Assembly: GCA_028691385.1 (NCBI GenBank)
Contig: JAQUZL010000064.1
Coordinates: forward strand, 1-11,130
Direction of reading: 5' to 3'
Source of the DNA: Oscillospiraceae bacterium
GTDB lineage: Bacteria; Bacillota; Clostridia; Oscillospirales; Oscillospiraceae
DNA length: 11,130 nt
The translations under genes were made by a program, and so were the position numbers. Positions 1 through 5,824 of the stretch are shown one piece after another. Position 1 is the first letter of the stretch. Every line of letters begins with the position of its first letter. Under the pieces are notes generated by a model. The model saw only the letters and a program-made list of their open reading frames with translations, did not search any database and was not told the DNA's origin.

Positions 1-341
1 GCCTATTCTGCGCCGGCGGCGACAGAAGCGATCCTGCCGCGGTGCGGGACGCCATGCTGGACGAGGCGCAGCGGCTTGCCCGCACAGGACTTGACGAGCG
101 CCGCTTCGAGCGCCTGAAAAAAGCAATGATCGGACGCCGGCTGACAGATCTTGACAGCTTTGAGGCAATTTGCTGCCGTATGACGGAAAGCTGGTTCGAG
201 GGCGTGGAATATTACACGTTCCCGGAGCTTTATGAAACCATTACACTGGAAGAAACGGCGCGATTCCTGCAGGAAACGGTTACCGAGTCGCGCGCGGTGC
301 TCTCCGTAATTGAACCGGGACAAAGGAGCGAAAATTCATGA
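1..341 (+). CDS. M16-family (pitrilysin/insulinase, YfmH-like) peptidase, C-terminal fragment
   Basis: The reading frame is open from the left edge (codons begin at base 3) to the TGA at 339-341, so only the last roughly 113 residues are present. The visible part has the helical, charged pattern of the C-terminal domain of M16 proteins: a segment on the repeat DEAQRLARTGLDERRFERLKK, then a segment containing LTDLDSFEAICC and SWFEGVEYYTFPELY, then a short tail around LSVIEP. The zinc-binding HxxEH motif of the family lies in the N-terminal half, outside the window, so whether this copy is catalytic cannot be judged. In Firmicutes such genes (yfmF/yfmH type) often occur in pairs, and the YfmH member is often inactive or part of EF-P or processing functions. 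Its stop codon overlaps the lgt start as ATGA, which implies one operon and translational coupling. The family call is fairly sure; the subfamily is inferred. Confidence 0.72.
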   Translation, partial: LFCAGGDRSDPAAVRDAMLDEAQRLARTGLDERRFERLKKAMIGRRLTDLDSFEAICCRMTESWFEGVEYYTFPELYETITLEETARFLQETVTESRAVLSVIEPGQRSENS

Positions 342-1246
342 CACTTTCCCCAATTTCTTTCCCCTCGCTGGGATTGGTACTCAATCCGCCACAGGTGGCG
401 TTCGAGCTGTTCGGCAGGCCGATTTACTGGTACGGCATCATTATCGCGGTCGGTTTTTTGCTTGCGGTGGCCTATGGCATGCACCGCGCGGGCGATTTTG
501 AACTGAAGAAGGACGACATCACAGATATGCTGCTTTTGGCCGTGCCGTTGGCGCTGATCTGCGCGCGTGCCTACTATTGCCTGTTTTATTGGGACTTGTA
601 CCGCGACAACCCCATCTCCTGCCTGTACATCTGGGAGGGCGGCATCGCTATTTACGGCGGCATCATCGGCGCGATCATTGGCGTTGTGATTGTCGCCAAA
701 CTGAAAAAAATGTCGCCGCTCAATTTTATGGACGTCGGCGCGCTGGGACTGCTCATCGGGCAGTGCATCGGCCGCTGGGGCAATTTCGTCAATCGCGAGG
801 CGCACGGCGGCGTCTCCGACACCCTTTTGCGCATGGGGCTTGTCAATGAACAGGGCGTTTTGGCCTATTACCACCCGACTTTTTTCTATGAGTCTGCGTG
901 GAATCTCATCGGTTTCGTGCTGCTGCACGTTTATTCCAAACGTAAGGGACGCGCATTTAAGGGAGAAATCTTCCTGATGTATGTGGCGTGGTACGGCCTT
1001 GGCCGCACCTTCATCGAGGGAATGCGGACGGACAGCTTGTACCTGTTTGGCACGGGACTGCGGGTTTCGCAGGTGCTTGCGGCAGTGTCCTGCATTGCCG
1101 CCATTGCGGTTTGGGCGTGGTTTCGCTTCTTCCGCAAAGCGCCGCAGAGCGAAGCGGCGGACGCCGGCGAGGATGCCGTGCAGCCGGAACAGGTAGCGCC
1201 CGCTGCCGAAACAATGCAGGAGGAAAATGAACATGACGCTGATTGA
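338..1246 (+). CDS. lgt: Prolipoprotein diacylglyceryl transferase
   Basis: Membrane enzyme that transfers diacylglycerol from phosphatidylglycerol to the lipobox cysteine of prelipoproteins, the first step of lipoprotein maturation. The 302-residue product has about seven hydrophobic segments. The family signature is GRWGNFVNREAHGG at residues 145-158, with Arg146, Asn149 and Glu154 matching the E. coli Arg143/Asn146/Glu151 set. A second conserved block is WEGGIAIYGGIIG (99-111); here Tyr106 stands where E. coli has His103. The GLGRTFIEGMRTD block near residue 240 matches the conserved C-terminal Arg region. The ATG at 338 has AAAGGAG at 322-328, 9 nt upstream. The C-terminus carries an extra tail of about 38 residues, rich in Glu, Asp and Ala and probably cytoplasmic, that overlaps the start of folD. 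The gene is coupled to the M16 gene upstream by ATGA. A substrate is encoded in this window at 9297. Confidence 0.97.
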   Translation: MTLSPISFPSLGLVLNPPQVAFELFGRPIYWYGIIIAVGFLLAVAYGMHRAGDFELKKDDITDMLLLAVPLALICARAYYCLFYWDLYRDNPISCLYIWEGGIAIYGGIIGAIIGVVIVAKLKKMSPLNFMDVGALGLLIGQCIGRWGNFVNREAHGGVSDTLLRMGLVNEQGVLAYYHPTFFYESAWNLIGFVLLHVYSKRKGRAFKGEIFLMYVAWYGLGRTFIEGMRTDSLYLFGTGLRVSQVLAAVSCIAAIAVWAWFRFFRKAPQSEAADAGEDAVQPEQVAPAAETMQEENEHDAD

Positions 1247-2075
1247 CGGAAAAATGGTTGCATCCGAGCTGCGAAAAGAAATTCGCGCGGAGGTTGCGGC
1301 GCTGAATCGGGAAAACATCCGTCCCTGCCTTGCGGTGGTGCTGGTGGGGGACAATCCCGCATCCCGCGTTTATGTATCCAACAAGGAAAAAGACTGCGCC
1401 GAGTGCGGCCTTGTTTCGAAAGAGCACAAGCTGTCGGCCGAAACTGGCGAGCAGGAGCTGCTGGCGCTGATTGCGGCGCTCAATGCGGACGAATCGGTAC
1501 ATGGCATCATTGTGCAGCTGCCGCTGCCGAAGCAGATCGACGAGCAGCGCGTGATCGCAGCGATCAGTCCGGACAAGGATGTGGACTGCTTTCATCCCTA
1601 TAACGTCGGCTGCATGATGCAGGGTAACGACCGTTTTTTGCCCTGCACACCGGCGGGCGTCATGGCGCTGCTGGATTATTATCACATTGATCCGGCGGGC
1701 AAGCACTGCGTGGTGCTGGGGCGGAGCAACATTGTGGGCAAGCCGCAGGCGATGCTGCTGCTGCGCCGCAACGGTACGGTGACCATCTGCCACTCGAAAA
1801 CGCCGGATCTGGCCGCAGAGTGCCGCAAAGCGGACATCTTGGTGAGCGCGGTCGGCAAGGTGAACCTGGTCACGGCGGACATGGTAAAACAGGGCGCTGT
1901 GGTCATCGATGTGGCCATGAACCGCAACGAGGCGGGCAAGCTCTGCGGCGATGTGGCCTTCGACGCGGTTGCGCCGCAGTGCTCGTACATCACGCCGGTG
2001 CCGGGCGGCGTGGGGCCGATGACGCGGCTGATGCTGCTGCGCAATACCCTCACGGCTGCCGCGCGGAAAAAGTAA
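1233..2075 (+). CDS. folD: Bifunctional methylenetetrahydrofolate dehydrogenase / methenyltetrahydrofolate cyclohydrolase
   Basis: Cytosolic enzyme that interconverts 5,10-methylene-, 5,10-methenyl- and 10-formyl-tetrahydrofolate with NADP. Visible motifs, numbered from this start: YVSNK with catalytic Lys51; GIIVQLPLP (91-99) with Gln95; DKDVDCFHPYNVG (114-126), which has Cys where most homologues have Gly after the catalytic Asp; the nucleotide-binding GRSNIVGKP (163-171); and the C-terminal signature PGGVGPMT (257-264). The length of 280 residues is normal for the family. There are two possible starts, ATG 1227 and ATG 1233. The AGGAGG at 1218-1223 lies only 3 nt before 1227 but 9 nt before 1233, so 1233 is preferred; either start overlaps the end of lgt. 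It sits in the lgt operon, upstream of and outside the riboswitch that controls fhs. Function is certain; the start is uncertain by two codons. Confidence 0.96.
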   Translation: MTLIDGKMVASELRKEIRAEVAALNRENIRPCLAVVLVGDNPASRVYVSNKEKDCAECGLVSKEHKLSAETGEQELLALIAALNADESVHGIIVQLPLPKQIDEQRVIAAISPDKDVDCFHPYNVGCMMQGNDRFLPCTPAGVMALLDYYHIDPAGKHCVVLGRSNIVGKPQAMLLLRRNGTVTICHSKTPDLAAECRKADILVSAVGKVNLVTADMVKQGAVVIDVAMNRNEAGKLCGDVAFDAVAPQCSYITPVPGGVGPMTRLMLLRNTLTAAARKK

Positions 2076-2080
2076 AGATC

Positions 2081-2119
2081 AGCGCCGCAGACTGCCAAAA
2101 AATGCCGGTCTGCGGCGCT
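2081..2119 (+). other. Strong hairpin after folD, possible atypical terminator
   Basis: A perfect 12-bp inverted repeat, AGCGCCGCAGAC (2081-2092) with GTCTGCGGCGCT (2108-2119), surrounds a 15-nt A-rich loop. It starts 5 nt after the folD stop. No T-run follows on the plus strand, so it does not fit a standard intrinsic terminator. It may protect the mRNA 3' end or act as a U-less terminator. The pairing is seen directly; its role is inferred. Confidence 0.6.
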
Positions 2120-2136
2120 GCGCATACCGGCGAATC

Positions 2137-2165
2137 TTGACTTTTTCGGGATAATATGCTACTTT
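2137..2165 (+). promoter_or_regulatory. Housekeeping-sigma promoter for the riboswitch-fhs unit
   Basis: The -35 is TTGACT (2137-2142), followed by a 17-bp spacer and the -10 TACTTT (2160-2165), with an extended -10 TG at 2157-2158. Transcription would be expected to start near 2172, one base before the first pairing base of the riboswitch P1 helix at 2173. That agreement between promoter and aptamer is the strongest support for the call. Confidence 0.72.
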
Positions 2166-2171
2166 TATATT

Positions 2172-2264
2172 GACCATACAACTGACGGAAGTGGATGAAC
2201 CACATGGAGTATGGTACTTGTAATGCCGACCGTCTGGGCTGACTGTCCGGAAGTCGGCCTTTTT
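2172..2264 (+). promoter_or_regulatory. ZTP (pfl motif, ZMP/ZTP-sensing) riboswitch
   Basis: This RNA element senses ZMP/ZTP (AICAR nucleotides), which signal a shortage of 10-formyl-THF, and switches one-carbon genes on. Seen in the sequence: P1, ACCATAC (2173-2179) with GTATGGT (2209-2215), 7 bp; P2, GTGG (2191-2194) with CCAC (2200-2203); the conserved core ACTGACGGAA (2181-2190; family consensus ACUGGCGGAA); and the conserved 3' block CCGTCTGGGC (2230-2239; consensus CCGCCUGGGC). The expected pseudoknot GACGG (2184-2188) with CCGTC (2230-2234) is perfect. Compared with the usual GGCGG/CCGCC, both strands have changed together, which supports a functional fold. The expression platform is the terminator at 2237-2264, whose 5' arm includes the GGGC of the conserved block, so ligand-bound aptamer and terminator exclude each other. 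It lies 50 nt before fhs, a classical target of this class. Confidence 0.93.
2237..2264 (+). terminator. Riboswitch-controlled intrinsic terminator
   Basis: GGCTGACT (2237-2244) pairs with AGTCGGCC (2252-2259), 8 bp including one G-U, around a 7-nt loop, followed directly by TTTTT (2260-2264). The 5' arm overlaps the last bases of the conserved ZTP aptamer block, so ligand binding should block termination and allow fhs transcription. An alternative weaker stem is GCCGAC (2225-2230) with GTCGGC (2253-2258). Confidence 0.8.
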
Positions 2265-2314
2265 CATATCCCGACAACCGACTCAATGAAAAAATTGCAA
2301 GCGGAGTGGTGAAC

Positions 2315-3979
2315 ATGAAAACTGATATTGAAATTGCACAGGAATGCACAATGGCGCCGATTGGCGAAATCGCGGAGAAACTGCATATTCCGGCGGAATG
2401 TTTGGAATACTACGGCAGAACCAAGGCAAAAATCGACGTAACCCGCCTGCCGAAATCCGGTAAGCAGGGCAAACTGATTCTGGTCACGGCCATCAACCCG
2501 ACCCCTGCCGGCGAGGGCAAGACAACGACGTCTGTGGGCGTGGCTGACGCGCTGTCCAAGCTTGGCAAAAAGGTCTGCCTTTGCCTGCGCGAGCCGAGCC
2601 TTGGCCCGGTGTTCGGCCTGAAGGGCGGCGCTGCCGGCGGCGGCTATGCGCAGGTTGTGCCGATGGAGGAGATCAACCTGCACTTTACCGGCGATTTCCA
2701 CGCGATCGGCGCGGCAAACAATTTGCTCGCCGCCATGCTGGACAACCATATTTATCAGGGCAACGCCCTGAATATTGATCCCCGCCGGATCACCTGGAAG
2801 CGCTGCGTGGACATGAACGACCGCGAGCTGCGCTTTATCACAGCCGGTCTTGGCGGCCGCGTCAACGGCGTTCCCCGCGAAGAGGGCTTTGACATTACCG
2901 TTGCCTCCGAGGTGATGGCGGCACTTTGCCTTGCCACCTCGCTGAGCGACCTCAAGGCGCGCCTTGGCCGCATCGTTGTGGGCTATACCTACGACGAAAA
3001 GCCGGTGACGGCAGCCCAGCTGCACGCAAATGGCGCGATGGCGGCGCTGCTCAAGGAGGCCATCAAGCCGAATCTGGTGCAGACGCTGGAGCATACTCCC
3101 GCCATTATCCACGGCGGCCCATTCGCAAATATTGCCCATGGCTGCAACTCGGTCATGGCGACCACGACGGCCATGCAGCTGGCAGACTATACCGTGACCG
3201 AGGCCGGCTTCGGCGCAGATCTGGGCGCGGAAAAGTTCTTGGACATCAAGTGCCGCGCGGCGGAAATTTGCCCGGACGCGGTTGTGATTGTCGCAACGGT
3301 CAAGGCGCTGAAATATAATGGCGGAGTGGCAAAACAGGATTTGGGTCAGGAAAATCTGGCGGCGCTGGAAAAGGGTCTGCCGAACCTGCTCAAGCACGTG
3401 GAGAACATTACCAAGGTTTTTGGCCTGCCGGCGGTGGTCGCCATCAACCGATTCGTGAACGATACGGACGCAGAGCTGGCGCTCATCCGAAGCAAGTGCG
3501 GGGAGTATGGCGTAAACGTGGCCATGAGCGAGGTTTGGGGCAAAGGCGGCGCGGGCGGCATCGAGCTGGCCAACGAAGTGCTGCGTCTGTGCGAGCAGCC
3601 GAAGCAGTTCCAGTACTGCTACGCGCTGGAACAACCGATTCGCGAGAAAATCGCAACCATCGTGAAGCGGATTTACGGCGGCGCAGGCGTGTCCTATTCC
3701 AAGGCGGCAGCCAAGGAAATCGGCAATCTGGAAGCGCTGGGCTTTGGCGGCTTGCCTGTCTGCATGGCAAAAACGCAGTATTCCCTGTCGGATGACGCAA
3801 CGAAGCTGGGCAGGCCTGAGAATTTCACAATTTCCGTCAGCAAAGTGAAAATTTCTGCAGGCGCAGGCTTTATTGTAGTTCAAACCGGTGATATTATGAC
3901 AATGCCGGGACTGCCAAAAGTACCGGCGGCAGAGAAGATCGACATAGACGATCAGGGTGTGATTACCGGTCTGTTCTAA
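2315..3979 (+). CDS. fhs: Formate-tetrahydrofolate ligase (10-formyltetrahydrofolate synthetase)
   Basis: Cytosolic enzyme that uses ATP to join formate to tetrahydrofolate, giving 10-formyl-THF for purine synthesis, formyl-Met-tRNA and acetogenic or serine/glycine one-carbon flux. The 554-residue protein matches the clostridial and Moorella family end to end. It has the nucleotide loop TPAGEGKTTTS (63-73), then CLREPSLGPVFG, KGGAAGGGYAQV and NLHFTGD in the N-terminal third; HGGPFANIAHGCNS and TEAGFGADLGAEKF in the middle; and MAKTQYSLSDD, SAGAGFIV and the terminal GVITGLF. The ATG at 2315 is chosen over the in-frame GTGs at 2306 and 2309 because GGAG at 2303-2306 lies 8 nt upstream and the protein then begins like its homologues. 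Expression is governed by the ZTP riboswitch just upstream. The next gene follows after 25 nt with no terminator. Confidence 0.98.
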   Translation: MKTDIEIAQECTMAPIGEIAEKLHIPAECLEYYGRTKAKIDVTRLPKSGKQGKLILVTAINPTPAGEGKTTTSVGVADALSKLGKKVCLCLREPSLGPVFGLKGGAAGGGYAQVVPMEEINLHFTGDFHAIGAANNLLAAMLDNHIYQGNALNIDPRRITWKRCVDMNDRELRFITAGLGGRVNGVPREEGFDITVASEVMAALCLATSLSDLKARLGRIVVGYTYDEKPVTAAQLHANGAMAALLKEAIKPNLVQTLEHTPAIIHGGPFANIAHGCNSVMATTTAMQLADYTVTEAGFGADLGAEKFLDIKCRAAEICPDAVVIVATVKALKYNGGVAKQDLGQENLAALEKGLPNLLKHVENITKVFGLPAVVAINRFVNDTDAELALIRSKCGEYGVNVAMSEVWGKGGAGGIELANEVLRLCEQPKQFQYCYALEQPIREKIATIVKRIYGGAGVSYSKAAAKEIGNLEALGFGGLPVCMAKTQYSLSDDATKLGRPENFTISVSKVKISAGAGFIVVQTGDIMTMPGLPKVPAAEKIDIDDQGVITGLF

Positions 3980-4004
3980 CAGACCATATGGAAGGAGCTT
4001 GTAT

Positions 4005-4427
4005 ATGAACTTTTCCGAAGAATTCAATGTGTGGAAAGAACGTGCGGTAGACGTTGCGCAGGCAGCGGCAGCAAAATCCAAGCAGGTGGCAGCGGTTGTA
4101 AAGGCAAAGGTCAACATTGCCGCAGAAGAGGACAAAATCAGAAAAGCACAGATCGAACTGGGCAAACTCTACTATCGTGATTTTGCCGCAGGCAGCGAAC
4201 AGGACGCAGCGGAGTATTTGCCGTGGTGCGAAAAGATCACCGAGGCAAAGCAGAGCATTGCCGAACAGCTTGAAATCATTGAGAGCATGAAGCAGACCTG
4301 CGAAGCCTGCGACGGAGAAGATGAAGAGTTCACCGTTGAGGTCGCGGAAGACGCGGCGGAGAAAACCGAGGAAGCCGCGCCGGCAGAGGCGCCCGAAGCG
4401 CCGCAGGCTGAAAAGACCGAGGAATAA
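4005..4427 (+). CDS. Small coiled-coil protein with acidic C-terminal tail, function unknown
   Basis: I do not recognise a characterised function. The protein has 140 residues, no signal peptide and no membrane segment. Residues 1-98 are Ala/Lys/Glu-rich and look helical or coiled-coil, with a core around EEDKIRKAQIELGKLYY (41-57) that recalls small conserved clostridial proteins often ending in a zinc ribbon. Here only one Cys pair remains (Cys99-x2-Cys102), so any zinc ribbon is absent or half lost. Residues 104-140 form a low-complexity tail of Glu, Ala and Pro. The ATG at 4005 is chosen over the TTG at 3999 because GAAGGAG (3991-3997) is 7 nt upstream. It lies 25 nt after fhs with no terminator between, so it is probably on the same riboswitch-controlled transcript. 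It is followed by a strong terminator. That it is a real gene is likely; its role is open. Confidence 0.85.
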   Translation: MNFSEEFNVWKERAVDVAQAAAAKSKQVAAVVKAKVNIAAEEDKIRKAQIELGKLYYRDFAAGSEQDAAEYLPWCEKITEAKQSIAEQLEIIESMKQTCEACDGEDEEFTVEVAEDAAEKTEEAAPAEAPEAPQAEKTEE

Positions 4428-4446
4428 GCAAATTGCATAGGACAAA

Positions 4447-4475
4447 GAGCCGGTATCCAGGATACCGGCTCTTTT
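4447..4475 (+). terminator. Intrinsic terminator between convergent genes, probably two-way
   Basis: GAGCCGGTAT (4447-4456) and ATACCGGCTC (4462-4471) form a 10-bp stem with a 5-nt loop and TTTT after it (4472-4475). It ends the fhs unit on the plus strand. It also lies 11 nt past the stop of the minus-strand SLH-like gene, with AAA (4444-4446) giving a short U-run in that direction. Confidence 0.85.
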
Positions 4476-4482
4476 GCGCATC

Positions 4483-5715
4483 TTAATCGTTGGCTGCCCA
4501 GGTGAGCAGGCCGTAGTCGGCGCTGCCCTTTTCGGAAAAGACAGCATAGAGCAGATTTGCCGCGCCGCGCCGCGTCACAATATCCATGGCGCTGCCGGTG
4601 CAGGGGATCCCGGCTTCGGACAGGGCGCTGATGGCGCTCTCGGCCCAGACGGGCACGTCACTTGCGGCCATGGCGTCCTCCGCGCGGGGCAAATTCAGAA
4701 TATTCTGCACCATAACGGCGGCCTCGGCATTGGTGAGGGAAGCGGCGGGGCGGAACACCATGCCGCCATTTGAGGATACGCCGGTGATGATGCCGTCACT
4801 GAGCGCGGCGACAACATACGGCTGCATCCAGGCCGGGGTGTCGGTTTCGTCGGCAAAGCCGGAGGTCAGCTGCGCCTGCTCCTTTTCAATGCCCAGAAGA
4901 TCCATCAGCATCACGAGAAACTCGCCCCGCGTGACGGCTTTGTCAGGATTGAAGCACAGGCTTGCACCCACGGTTTCTCCATGGAAGATGCCCTTATCCC
5001 GCAGCCACATGGCCTCAAATGCATCCGGATCGCCGGACATGTCGGCATAGGTGGTCTTGATGGTGGGCTTGAGAATCTCCACTGTCACGGTGGCTTCGTT
5101 GGAAATGTTGCCTTTGACGTCGGTGGCAACATAGGTGAAGCGGTCGCCGCCCACCTTGTTTTTGTTGGGCGTATAGGTGAAGGTGCCATCTTCTGCAATG
5201 ACAACGACGCCGCGCTTCGGCTCGGTCACGACGGTATAGGTGAGGGCGTCGCCCTCGGGATCGGTGACGTGCAGCGCGCCGGTGTTGGCGATGTTTTTGT
5301 AGGTTTCCATGGCGCTGTCCGATGCGGCGGGCGGCTCATTGACCTTTTTTCCGATGGTAACGGTGCACGATTTGGCGCCCAGAATCTCCCGGTTGCAAAC
5401 CGGCAGATAGGTGAGCGTTGCGTCTGCGCCCGTTGCGGTGATGGGCGTGAGCGTCAACTGGCTCAGGGCATCTCGGCTGAGCACATCGCCGCTGCGCAGG
5501 GTGCGACTGCCGTATTGAATGCTGGCAACCGACGCATCCGGAACACCGGTGATGACAATACCGTCCAGCGTAGTTTCGGAAAAATCGGAGGACAGATACT
5601 GATACGATGCGCCGTAGGGCGTTTGGGCTGCGCTGCAGGTTCCTGCAACGGCCAGTGCCATCAGAAGCCCGAGGAACAAAAGGCGCGGGCAAAAATGGTT
5701 TTGGTTGGAAAACAA
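4483..5715 (-). CDS. Secreted Ig/cadherin-like and SLH-repeat surface protein
   Basis: The product has 410 residues and is probably exported and held at the cell wall; no enzyme motif is seen. Residues 1-30 look like a signal peptide, with one Arg, the hydrophobic core LLFLGLLMALAVAG, and likely cleavage at CSA/AQ or SAA/Q. Residues 33-121 form a first beta-rich module. Residues 127-214 are a clearer Ig/cadherin-like module with DPEGDALTYTV and GTFTYTPN. Three SLH-like repeats follow at about 222-276, 285-341 and 349-395. Repeats 1 and 2 keep recognisable cores (VTRGEFLVMLMDLLG and LTNAEAAVMVQNILN), while repeat 3 is degenerate. The start is TTG at 5715, with AGGAGG (minus strand, bases 5729-5724) 8 nt upstream. 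No clear promoter is visible between this gene and the rodA terminator. SLH repeats usually bind secondary cell-wall polymer; the ligand and role here are unknown. Confidence 0.88.
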   Translation of the reverse strand: MFSNQNHFCPRLLFLGLLMALAVAGTCSAAQTPYGASYQYLSSDFSETTLDGIVITGVPDASVASIQYGSRTLRSGDVLSRDALSQLTLTPITATGADATLTYLPVCNREILGAKSCTVTIGKKVNEPPAASDSAMETYKNIANTGALHVTDPEGDALTYTVVTEPKRGVVVIAEDGTFTYTPNKNKVGGDRFTYVATDVKGNISNEATVTVEILKPTIKTTYADMSGDPDAFEAMWLRDKGIFHGETVGASLCFNPDKAVTRGEFLVMLMDLLGIEKEQAQLTSGFADETDTPAWMQPYVVAALSDGIITGVSSNGGMVFRPAASLTNAEAAVMVQNILNLPRAEDAMAASDVPVWAESAISALSEAGIPCTGSAMDIVTRRGAANLLYAVFSEKGSADYGLLTWAAND

Positions 5716-5721
5716 AGTGAT

Positions 5722-5748
5722 TACCTCCTAAAATTTTCTGCGGAGGTA
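5722..5748 (-). promoter_or_regulatory. Leader hairpin that can sequester the SLH-like gene's Shine-Dalgarno
   Basis: In the minus-strand mRNA, TACCTCC (bases 5748-5742) lies upstream of GGAGGTA (5728-5722), and the two are perfectly complementary over 7 bp with a 13-nt A/U-rich loop. The downstream arm is the core of the ribosome binding site for the TTG start at 5715. Pairing would hide it and lower translation, as in RBS-occluding leaders or RNA thermometers. The complementarity is seen directly; regulation is inferred. Confidence 0.5.
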
Positions 5749-5768
5749 GTATCTGTCTGTGCGGCGGA

Positions 5769-5824
5769 ATTATTCGGAAAAAACCGGTATGGAAAAATTT
5801 CCATACCGGCAGGCATTATTCGGA
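5769..5824. repeat. 10-bp direct repeats flanking the rodA terminator
   Basis: ATTATTCGGA occurs at 5769-5778 and again at 5815-5824. The second copy spans the rodA stop codon, and the terminator hairpin lies between the two copies. This may be a small local duplication or chance; there is no transposase or further element structure. Confidence 0.4.
5778..5809 (-). terminator. Intrinsic terminator of rodA
   Basis: On the minus strand a near-perfect hairpin (CCGGTATGG paired with CCATACCGG, extended by AAA/TTT; arms 5801-5809 and 5784-5792) is followed by six U (A-run at 5778-5783). It begins 6 nt past the rodA TAA at 5816-5818 and should separate rodA from the SLH-like gene. Confidence 0.85.

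Noticed and set aside
2264..4165. 633-residue open frame on the minus strand
   Set aside because: It is antisense to fhs and the following gene, in a codon-biased GC-rich region that keeps the opposite frame open. It has no RBS-supported start and its Arg/His/Ala/Cys-rich composition resembles no protein family.
5731..5777. Promoter for the SLH-like gene between the rodA terminator and its RBS
   Set aside because: Candidates such as GATACT have no -35 at 16-18 bp spacing, so no call is made; expression may use another sigma factor or read-through from rodA.
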